Assembly (NCBI GenBank): GCA_022457155.1
Contig: JAJGOT010000198.1
Location: forward strand, 97,001 to 161,000
Origin: Cladopsammia gracilis
Lineage: Eukaryota > Cnidaria > Anthozoa > Scleractinia > Dendrophylliidae
Length of the DNA stretch: 64,000 bases
Direction of reading: 5' to 3'
The position numbers were made by a program, and so were the translations under genes. The notes below the pieces were generated by a model that worked only from the letters and a program-made list of their open reading frames with translations, did no database searches and was not told the DNA's origin. Below, piece after piece: positions 39,401 through 51,400 of the stretch. The stretch's first letter is position 1. Every line of letters starts with the position of its first letter.

Positions 39401-42400
39401 CTGTACTGAATAACAATAATGAAATTAAAATAATTCAATATTATTTTCCACACAAATTACACCGCCAGACAGACCGTCAGACAACTTGGATTGTTCTCCT
39501 CCTTGTTGACCCCAAACGACACTTTATCCTTTCATTTCCTTAGTAAAACCCTGAGTCGTGAAATAAGTAGCATTTTAGTCCGGTAGTTGATGAAATCCTA
39601 TGTCCTATACTATGGCGTGACCATTCACAAATGAAAGCTACTGAGCAGTACTTTCCTGTGGTACTGTTTATTACGCTGTACAAGGTGGTTCTAACTTTTT
39701 AATTCGGGGGATAATATCCGAAAGTGTGACCATTCAGATGAAAGCTCCTCAGGAGCAGTTCTTTCCTTTAGTATTGTAATTATGCTGTGCAAGGTAGTTC
39801 TACCTTTTGAGTCGGTTGATAAAATTCTAAAGTGTGACCGTTCAGATGAAACTTCCTGAGCAGTTCTTTCCTGTGGTACTGTTTATTACGCTATACAAGG
39901 TGTTTCTAACTTTTGAGTCTGGACGAAATCCTACCAGTGTGACCATTCAAATGAAAGCTACTGAGCAGTACTTTCCTGTGGTACTGTTTATTATGCTGTA
40001 CAAGGTGGTTCTAACTTTTGAGTCTGGACGAAATCCTACTAGTGTGACCATTCAAATGAAAGCTACTGAGCAGTACTTTCCTGTGGTACTGTTTATTATG
40101 CTGTACAAGGTGGTTCTAACTTTTGAGTCTGGACGAAATCCTACTAGTGTGACCATTCAAATGAAAGCTGCTGAGCAGTACTTTTCTGTGGTGTTGTTTG
40201 GCTTTCAAAATGTTACAAAGTGAATTTGAGATTTTGTGAAGTTGGATTTCTTTTCTTTGGATTAAAAAAAAAAAAAAAAACTGGCATAACATAAATCTTC
40301 ACGACCTGACGCATTCCTAGGATATACAACGGAGCCAGCCTTCCCATCTTCAGTCTCCATTGGAATTTACGCATACTAAACTACTCACGTTGTTTGTCAA
40401 TTACAATCTTTTCTTGCTTGTCCTTGGAAGTGTGTGGAGTCAAACGGAGTTCCGACTTGCCATTTAGGGCCAACGGTTTGCCGTCTTCACCGGTAGCGAC
40501 TATGGAAATGGGTTGAGCAGACATGGTTCCCTTGGTAATTTTCATCATCATGTTGTTCTTGACTGTCCACCCCTCAGCAGGGTTATTGTCGCTAGTTTTG
40601 ACGAGTACCTTCTGTCTGGCCTTGTTCATGAAGAGAACACTAACATAATACTGCTGTCCTCCTGAGGAATATAACAACGATCATAGAGCAGGGCTGCAAA
40701 TAATAGTCGGTCATCGGACAATGGCCGACCAAAATTTGCCAATGTCCGACGAAATCGCAACCGTGGTCGGACATTATGTCCGGAAAACTTGCAAATGGCT
40801 GACCGTGTTTGAAATCGCCCTATAATGTATTGCAAATCCTTGAGCATTGAATACGTCATGTATGCCCGCTTGTAATGCATGGTAAATAATGTGATGTCCG
40901 ACCAAATTTTTCGTTTGTCCGACCAAAATGGTGCCCAAGTCGGACATGTGTCCTTTCAAGAAAAAATAATTATTTGCAGCCTTGTAGAGAGATTAAGGTT
41001 GTACGACAATCTTTAGTTTTCGTCATTTTACGAGATCGCGTTACGAGATCAAAGGGCTGTAAGAGCTATCTCGTGAATACGAAACAACGTAAGGTTAAGT
41101 CCACAGATCGGTTTTAACTGTATTTCTTTGTAAATTAAAAAGGGACCTCTAAGAAATATTAAAGAAAGAAGCCAGATTCAACACTGTTTAGTTGTGAAAA
41201 CAAAAAAACAACGCGACAGTCTGTCAGTGTAATAATTTTTCCATCAATTTTACCACGCTTCTTTCTTAATTTTTTCCCTCTATTTCTGAAAATATATTTT
41301 AAAATAACGGTAGCCGTATTACGTATTCCCTACTATAAAATTGGATGACCTCGTCTTCAAAATGAGACCAAAGCCTACTAACCTGATGGCATCCCTGGAC
41401 CCAAGATCTCAACAGACGTAGGGGCCCCTTTGACCTCAGAGGGCACCAACTTGATGGAGTCTTTGCCGTTCATTTTCATCAGCTCCTGCGTGAGGGGATC
41501 CAAGGCTTTGAATACGACTTCAGCGTTTCCCTTGGTAGGCTTGGTGAAGCTCATCATGAAGCCCTTTTTCACTGGGAAGCCTTTTGGGGGATTGTTGTCG
41601 CTGGGCATAATTACAATATTTTTACCTGACTTGTTTAAGATTTTCAATGAGACGTAGTAGGTTCCAAGCGCGGATTGACCTGCAAGGGATGATTTGTTGC
41701 ATCTTTATTGAATGCGACCTCCACGGGAAACCCAACAAAAAAAGTGATGACACGGGCACGTTACAACTGACACGGTGATATACGCATATTTAACTAACAA
41801 ACAAAGGGTGTCACGGTAGCTTTTGTTTCGCATGGCGTGACAGGCTAAATTTTTTGTTTTAAGTAACGTGGTAAATGACACGTTTAACGTGCAATATAAT
41901 TCGGTTAATTGTATGAAATAGTGCAATAATGCTTAGAAAATTCCACATGGTACGTTACCGTAGTCTTCTCCGCAGCCATGATTTAAATCACCACGAAACG
42001 CTCCTCCCCGTTGCGTGACGACTCAGATAATGACTACGTAGGAGACTAACGTTACCGGAGCATTCTCGCATTTGAGAGATGAGTGTTTACAGTTTATAGC
42101 GCGTCATACATCGAGAGTAAGGTCCACGATTTATCTTTTATGTGCTTCGGTAAAAATACAGACAATCAAATCACGCTTTTATTAATTTTCGTAGCCAAAA
42201 GAAAAGTTCGAACTTAAGAAATATTTTTTTTCCAAACAGGGACATCTAGTTAGACAAGTAGCTGGTTACGGCTTCACAAGTACGTCGTTTGGTAGGCAGA
42301 TTTTATACTTAGTGAATGGTGGACTAGTTCAAATAAATCAAGTGTTGATTTGAAAACGATGAACTTAAAAACATGCCTCAATTACCGTGACATAAATATA

Positions 42401-45400
42401 CATTGTCCGAAATGAGGAAGAACTGGATGACGTAATGCATGAAGGCTAAGACACGTCGCTAAGTCGCCCGGGAAAACATTTGCATTTTATGAAGTGGGTA
42501 CGTTGCCATATATGGCAACGGCCCACTTAATAAGCATAGCAAGTAAATAAATAAGTAAATTACATGTAAAAAAAAATGTAAATGTTATTTACAGAGAACG
42601 AGCACTTAGCTATATAGCTAATTCACAGGCACGCTAATCAAATATGGAAACAAATATTGTAAATTGAACATAACATGTTAGAAATCCCAAGTGGCAGGAG
42701 GCAGACCAGTTGGCTATTTTACAAGCGTGGCGGAGGAGTTGAACTCGGGTCTACCGTGAAACAACTCCAGCTAGTAGTCAGAGCGGGACTTGAACTCGGG
42801 ACCTCCGGATTTCAAGTCCGGCGCCCTAACCATTCAACCACGCTGCTTCCCCAAAACACACGGCAATAACAAGTAAGACTGGTTTACCTCCAGCGCCATC
42901 AATTTTATCCTTGGAGACGACAACGACTAAGGAGCCCCGGCTCGTTAACTCGGGTGAAATGGTGATTGCATTTTGATTGTTCAACAGCAGGTTAAGACCG
43001 GCCGCTTTAGCACTGAAGGTCACGCCTTGCCCGGCAGGAACTTCCTTTCGGATTTCCATGGTGTATTTTTTAAGGACCTGTTGATCAAAGAATGGAGGCA
43101 TAAAGGGTATTAGAGCGGTTTTCAATTGCTTTGGTTTTGCATTGCTACGCTTTGTGATTGGCTAAAAAATCTCGCGCCAATTTCTCCACCAATCAGAAGA
43201 AAACACCAAACCAATCGTGACTTGCCTGCACGCGTTTTTCCCGCGTTTGGCGCCTGCTGCGTGTATTTGCTTCGAGTTCTGATTGGTTCATCTGATTGTA
43301 TAAGTCTGTTGTGATTGGCCAGAGTGATTAGTTTTGGTTTTACGACAGTAAATTGTAAATCGCTCTAAGTTGACTGTAATCTCTTTGCTAGACAAGACTG
43401 TTAGGTCTGAAATCGCAAGATACCATAAGGACACTTCTCTATTATGAGCTGTTCACTCGGTCCCGAAGAGACCAAAATTCAAATAAACTCTGCCTCTATG
43501 GTACGGACACCCTTCTACTACGGACACTTGGGTGTATGCGTTTGGCGTCCAACACGTAAGACTTTGCCTCTCAGGAACTGAATGACCCTTAACTCTTTCA
43601 TTACGAGAGGCAGTTATGCACTTGTTGTGTAGTTCTAACTATTGAGTCAGTTCATGAAATCCTATGGTATGACCATTCAAATGAAACCTCTTCAGCAGTA
43701 CTTTTACACGGTACCACTCGTTTTTCAATATTTTACAAAATGAAATTTGGGACTTTATATGAATTTTTATATTTGCAATCGTGGGAGTTAGAGGGTTCAA
43801 TGTTTTAAAGTCACTTTTTGTACACATTTTTCCAGGCGATGGGTGGCGCTTCGGGGACGTGAGGTTGGGGGATGGGGGTTCGTGGTTGTTTCATTCCTAA
43901 CCTCATTATGTGAGACGATCAAGTCGTTAATTCTTGCCCTTAAGCGCATTCTCTTAACTTTGCCACGGCAAAGCTAAGAGAATGAAGACATTAATCAAGG
44001 AGTAGCATGTCTCACCTGTATACCCTGGGCAGGTTCTTTATCGCTGGACATGAGCTGTACATCCTTGTCAAAAGTGTTCTTCACTCTAAGTTTGATGACA
44101 CTGGGGGCCGACGGAGCCATACCTGAAATATATCGCAGCGTCATGTCAGCGACTGGTTAAATAATTTGTTATACAAAAAAAAAAAAGAACCAGAAAATAA
44201 ATGTCTCAACACATGTGTAGATATTGTGACAACACAGATAACGGCTGCATATTTTATATTATTAAAAAATTATTCTGATCTTCCCCGAAAAATTTTCCAA
44301 CAGTATTGGACAATGATCAGAAAAGACTGCCAGCAGTCCCTATTCAAGCGGGCGAGCTAGTCGTGCGCGAAATCCTACTTCTTCTCGTGGCCTTCGCTTG
44401 CGCGCGTGATTAGCTCGCTAAATCAACAATCCAGGGCCTGGTTGTTCAAAAGCAGGTTAACGCTAACCCAGGATTAAAACTTAACCGAGGATGTAATTTC
44501 TCTTATTAGAAGTGTTTTCAAAAGCTAATTATAAGTTTAATGCGAAGACAAGTCAGAGACGAAACTAAAGGGCAAAAATACTTTGGAAAAATCTCCATTG
44601 ATTAATTTTTTAACTGGAATCAAAATTGATGCTAACCCTGGGTTAGCTTAACCGCGCTTTGAACAACCCAGCCCAGAAGTCTAGATCGAACAGCATGCGG
44701 ACATTCGCTAAAATCTCCGAAAGCAGCGCAGTTTCCCTTGAGCACTCGTAGAAAGCCATATAATTATCATCTATGTATTTTTGTGCTTTCGATTTTAAGT
44801 TCAGAAAGATAAGGATTTTGCTTGAGGTGTTGCACTTACCGCTTCTGAAGAAGAAAGTGTACACATTGGACATCATTGACGGGGACAAAAATGTGTTGAA
44901 CGTGGAGAAAGAGCCTATGGTGAACTTGGCAAAATGGCCGGCGCCTTGTACATCACGTCCAAAGCACAAGTTTGGCTTGTTTGTGTTGAGTTGAAGGTCG
45001 ATGTCTTTGCCCTGGTTATCAGCCGCCATTTCTTTGCCATCCATATAGAGCTTGAGGCCAACATCGTTTCTCCATGTCATACTAGCGTAGAACCAGTCAT
45101 CAGGTGATATTTTGGTCTGGGCCTAAACGTAGAATAGAAATGTTTCAAAAAGCCATTTCACTACTCTGCTGCAGTATTTCAACCATTTATTGGATTGTTG
45201 GAATATTTTGGCAGTCTTGTCCGGGGGGGGGGGGGGGGGGGGGGGAATCGGAGTAGGCCCTGGGGCCAAGGTTGGGACAAAATAGCAGATTCAATGGGTC
45301 ATTTTGAGGTTGCGCATGAGACTGGGTCGGTTTCGTTTCGAATTGCACTATGGGGCTGTTTTGGGGACGCAATTCAAACATGGTGTCAGTTCAGGATGAA

Positions 45401-48400
45401 ATCTTGTCAAAAATGGGATGATAGTCCAGGGAAATTTTGGAGGAAGTTCATTTCCATTCATCCTCACCCCACTTGGAAAATGTGCTCCACAAATTCTTGT
45501 GCTCGGTGCGTCCTTCTTCAAGGTTGCATTTCGTATCAGTCGTTGTACCCCTTTTTTACTTTCGGATCACTTGGTAAAGTGTGAAAGTTCATATTTGGTG
45601 AATTTCTCCAGTTGTTGCTGCATCCAGGTACCCAACAGCTAAACTCTCCCATTTTTGACAAGATCACAGCTTCAGTTTACATCCTGAGCAGACGCCATTT
45701 TTGAATTGCGTCCCCAAAACAGCCTCATAGTGCAATTCGAAACGAAACCGACCCATTGTCATGCGCAACCTCAAAATGGCCAATTTGCACCACCATTACA
45801 AAATAAAAATCAGTCATATTCATCTCTTTGTCATTTATTTTTTCAAATATGAGTTTTTTCTTTCAACTAAAACCTTGAATTTCAATCCCTTTACGTACCT
45901 TCCAAGCCTTTTTCGCGGTGGCAAGTTCAAAAAACAGATTGCCCTTCACAATGTACACAGACACCCCGCGCGTGGTTAGGCTGCGCGCGCCACTATCAAC
46001 AATGTACTTGGGCATGGTATACGCCATATCCGCTTGATCGAACTTGAGCCTTGAACCCATGGAAAATCCGTTCACGCACACACCCGGGTCTTGTAAGCAA
46101 TCACTCTTTGGTAAAGCAGCCGTGGCAAATGTACTAGCTCCGTCAAATGCCATGCCATTGTTTTGAATGAGGCTGTTGCCGAACAAGCTCAAGGGTGGCG
46201 CGCCAATGACCTTGTTATGCGTTTTGAAGATGAACGACCAGGAGTGGAAGGGACTCACTGGACTAGCTGTATATGGGAAACAAATGCAGTTATTACAACC
46301 GAGGGTTTCTAGGAATAGTACAGAGTTTATTAGCAATCACTGGACTAGCTAAATGCGGAAACAAATACAGTGTTTACAACCCATAGTTTCTATAAATAGT
46401 CCAGAGTTTAGAGTGATTTTACTTTCACCGTGAAATAGATAGTAGAATAGTACGCACTATTAGACTATGATTCCATTGTTTTCTTTTGTTTAATTTGGAC
46501 TATCACACACTAATTGTTAGATAGTGTTTCACGGGTTAAGTAAAACCACTCTATTAGACATTACTACACTAGCTTTATGCGAAAAACAAATTTCGTGGGT
46601 AGGACAGAGGGCGGGAGTAGAAAAGGGTGTGCGCTCGACGACGCCTAAAGACACCTAATTACAACTGAAGCGTAACAATAAATGTGCAAAGCAGGGAGCT
46701 AGTTTATTTTTCATTTGGTAAAGGAATCGATAATCGGGCGAAGAAAATCACAACTAAAATTCAAACCTGGAATGATGGCGGCAGCTGGCTTTGCAGATGT
46801 GTCGTCATTGTTTACTCCTAAGAAAGGACAAAATGTACTCTGAATTTTGACAAACAACTCCCTAAGTTCACGACGAAATGAAACGTGGAATGCGTGTACA
46901 TGCGATTAGAGTGCATGAAAATATGCGTGACCACTTGATATTGAGTCAGTGCGTGCCTTCATGCAACGTGAAAGCGTGTAAGTTACATGCATAACAACTC
47001 GTTGCGTGTATGCGTGTACTTGCATGACTATATCTTATTCAATGGAAGGTGAAAGACAGTGAGTTCAGTTGGAGTGCGTGACATCTTTAAACGTGCGTGA
47101 CCACATGAAACATGAAAGGCGCGTATGTTATGTTGGAGTGCGCGAGAACTTGTAAGATGCGTGACAACTTGTAACGCTATCACTCACCTGATGGCGTGAG
47201 AGTAACCTCGATGATATCGTTGTGGGAGTGCGACGGTTTGACTTTGAGTTTTCCCATATTGTTGAGGAATAAACGAGCATTGGTACTGCTATCTATGGCT
47301 ACAAAATTCACGGCTGAGCTAGAAACTAGTGTCTTCAGAATCATCAGTGACGAGCCCTTTTTGACTAACATGCCGTTTGGCGCTTGGTTGTCGCTGGAGA
47401 AAAGCAGGGCATCCTGTCCAATGCTGTTGGCGACTTTGAGTATTATGAAGTATTTCTTGCCTTTTCCTTCCGATCCTAGAAAACATATTGTGAAATGTTT
47501 TTTCTCAAACTCGTTGAAAATTCATGAAAATAAAACAAAGGAAAACACTACTGTGAAGGAGGTTTGGCAAGTGATACGAATTACCATAAAATTTGACGAA
47601 CTTTTGCTTTGAATGTCTCCAAGAATTATTAATGGTGTGAGAAGTAATATATCAAACAAGAGGAAGAGTTTTCATCTGAATTTTCAAAGACTGAGAAGTG
47701 GGATGAAAAACGAGGCGAAGCCGAGTTTTTTTTTAACCCACATCAAGGTGTTTGAATAGAGCGTATGCACATGACGTCACGGCGGCCATATTGGTGTACC
47801 AAAACAATAGAACGGCGGCCATGTTGGTGTACCAAAACAATCCTGTGGGATTTGAACGCTTTTCTTATGTTAACACTTTCTTTTGTTCCAATAAATTTGC
47901 ATAGCTGCTTGCCACGTGAGTGCATACGCTCTATACCTAATGAAACACTCTTTAGAGTGTTTGATATATTATGTGAAGCTTTAGGAGATTTATAGGTCAT
48001 CATGGTCAATAAAGTTCACAATACCTTTGTTATTTTAATCGACAACTGCAGTTTAGCCCGTTTGATATTCTTATAGTGGGGTAATACGAGAGAATAAACA
48101 GACTCAATAGATTTATAGGTGTGTATTAAAGGTACTACAGTAGTTAACGCGTTAAATCTCAAGTCGTGCGATGTAGGTCTAATCACTACAAATGCGGTTC
48201 TTTTGCGTCTGTGGATGAAGTCCTCAAGTGTGACCATTCAAATGAAACCTCTTCAGCAGTTCTTTCCAGTGGTACTGTTTATTATGCTGTACAAGGTGGT
48301 TCAAACTTTTGAGTCTCTGGGTGAAATCCTAAGATGGGACCATTCAAATCAAAGCTCTTTACAAGTACTTTCCATTGGTATTCTTTGTTTTTCAATATTT

Positions 48401-51400
48401 TACAAAGACGAATTTGGCATTTTTTATGAATTTTGTATTGTAGACACTTTTGGGTCGGATTAAAAGAGTTAAGCAGTATTTTCCTATAGTGGCGTTCGTT
48501 GTTTGGTTCCTTGATAATTCTTTGTCACTCTTACAAGGTTACAGGTTCACAAAGTTACTGCCGTTCTGTACGGCTCCTTAGAAAAACAATTGAACGCGAG
48601 TACCCTGAGCCATAGCGTAAATAAGGTTGGTGTAGCTACATGTACCACTATGATAAACCGGCCAAACCCACCTTGTCTCCAGAAGTAACTGTAAATATGA
48701 GAGATCGTCTTTGGAGACAGAGCCCCCATAAAGGTAGAAATGGAAGCCATCTGGAACCTGCCGTGCTTGCCTCTTTCCACGCTGCTACCTACAAAGAGGT
48801 TCGGGACTTTGCCAGAAGCTTCATGATTTCCCATCGTTCCCAGTCTATCTCCGTCCACCAGCTCTCCATCAGAATAGACCTGGAGCCCAGTCTTCCTGCT
48901 GAAGTCTCCCATGACGTAAAACCATTTGTTGGCGTAGATGGGAATAGAGGCCTGTCAAGATGACATGTGAGGGGGTAAAATGAGTAAGAGTGCGATTAAG
49001 GAATTACACTTGTAAAGTATCTCACTGAACGTAACCATGGCAATACGGTCGAAAAACGTTTTGATTCTGTGACAAAATCCTGCAGTGTGACCATTCAAAT
49101 GAAAGCTATTGAGCAGTAGTTTCCTGTGCTGCTGTTTATTATGCTGTACAAGGTCGTTGTAACTTTTGAGTCTGTAGACGAAATCCGTAAGTGTGACCAA
49201 TGAATGAGAGATATTGAGTACAACTTGTCCGTGGTGCTGTTGGTATTTCGATATTCTGCAACAAAGGGAACTCGAAAGTACTTGCGTCAAGACGTTAGTC
49301 TGAAGCGCCAGAAACTTTAGACTAGTCAACAGGCACCGGGTTCAGAAACGCTCTAGTTTATCCAATATTACACACCTTTACCTCAACCACATCTTTTCCT
49401 TTTGTTTGCAATAAAAGAGACCACTTTACCGTTGTGTACTTAGTACCCTGGCCTTTGAGTGAAAGTGAGGCTGGAGTTTTCATATAATCCTTTCTCCTTT
49501 TCATTTTCATAAATTATGCTGAACAAAAACTAGTTACTTAAAGAACAACATGATTTACATATGAAAAAGGGAAAGGTTTAAATCAAAACAAAGTCAACTT
49601 CTGCCTAACTTCCACTCAAAGGTCAAGTCACTTAGCAGACAACTTTAAATTGGGCTATTGAAGTCAACCTACATATAGCCTCACCTGATAAACCGCGTTC
49701 GAAGTGGCAATCTTGAAGTAGAGTGAATTCAGCTGTAGAAAGACACTCACACCTTTACCATTTTTGCTAGCACCAGTGTCGATCACGTACTGCGGTGCGT
49801 TAGACGTCAACGACAGCTCATCAAAACGTAGCTTTGCCGCCACAGCGAATCCATTAAGACACTTGTCTGGGTCAATCACACAAGCCGTGTTGGGCAGCTG
49901 TCCGATTAGGGATGTTTCAGTACCATCGAAGCTTAATCCTCCCGGGATGGGCTGTAGACTGCCGTGGGACGCTAATGGCGGATTTCCAGGGACTTGTTTG
50001 TCGTTCATAGAGCAGAGAATCCAGTTATAAGACGGGATGACTGGCGGGGCTAAGGGAAATGAAAAGGAAAATAATTTTTTATATATTATAATTAGGGAAG
50101 TACTGCGAAATATCAATTTTTATCTTCACTGTCAAGAGTGAATATCTCAAAATCTTGCCGTTTGCTACAACGTTTACCCTCATGAAATAAGAAAGGAGCA
50201 ATAAAGCGTTGATCTAAGATCGAAACATCTTCGGATCTTCCTCGAAAATCTTCGGACATATTCGGAAAATGTCAGAAAATGATCGGAAACGTTCGTACAA
50301 CCTTCGGACAGTATTCGGAGAATTTTCGAAAATCTTCGGGAAATCTTAGGAAAATTGCTTAAAACTTTGTAGTTAGTGTCATTTATACATTAAACAAACA
50401 TCGTCATGGCCGCTTGGAGATATGTAATTTATCTTCTCGTGTTCAATTGGAAGAGAAATTTCAAAACTCCGAGTCACCATTTATTATCTTAGTTTTCTCT
50501 GATGGAGATTAGCCGTTGATTATGTGAGTGACTGATGTGTTGCTCTTTCGCAGGGTTTACACAAACAATTTTTGATGTGATTTTGGAGGCAATACAGTAA
50601 AATCCCGTGTATAAGAACCAAGCGGATTAAGAACCTTCAGCCTAAAATTTTTCATTTAAGCACCCATTTTTATAAGAACCAGTCATTACTGGCTTTAAAT
50701 ATATCTGCAGCCTGACCTGGACAATTGTAGGTTCTTATACGCGGGATTTTTCTGTATGTGCGGCGATTATAAGTGAAATTTCAAATCACGCGTATAAACT
50801 AACGGCGATTTTCCCTGCATCAAAGGCAATGACATGGCGAATTCCAAAAAGCTGTCACGTAACTTTTAACCACAATAATAAAAAAAAAAAATTACCTGAA
50901 ACAGATGACTCCTCCGTCGCTCCATCTGATAAAAGAAAACATAACAAAGAAGTGTTAACTGAAAAAATCAGGAAGCGAAAGAAATATTAAGGGGTTAGTT
51001 TCTATAGCAACTGTGGAGCTGCGTTGGTGGGTGAGTAAAACATGGAAATGAGGCTTTATCAACTGAGTTGAGAAAGGCCCGGCCAAACGAACGCAACATT
51101 TCAACGCAACATCATGCAACATTGTTGCGCGCAACGTGTTACACGCGTTTGGCCACCCTGTTGCAACATGTTGGATGGTGTTGGATCAAGTTTGAAAATG
51201 GTCGAATTTGATCCAACAACATCCAACATGTTGCAACATAGTGGCCACAGGGGAGTTAAAACGTTGCGCGCAACAATGTTGCAAGATGTTGCGTTGAAAT
51301 GTTGCGTTCGCTTGGCCGGGCCTTAAGGTGAATTGATAAAACCAAAGTTACTGAAAAGTTAACCTGGCAAAATAAAAAACAGTCAACTCTCTCTTAAGAG

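Noticed and set aside
39834..40223. 129-codon plus-strand frame
   Set aside because: Translation of 105-bp repeat units; 105 is a multiple of three, which keeps the frame open by arithmetic.
42780..42850. Functional tRNA gene
   Set aside because: A and B boxes and an anticodon-like hairpin are present, but the acceptor and T stems do not pair; better explained as a SINE.
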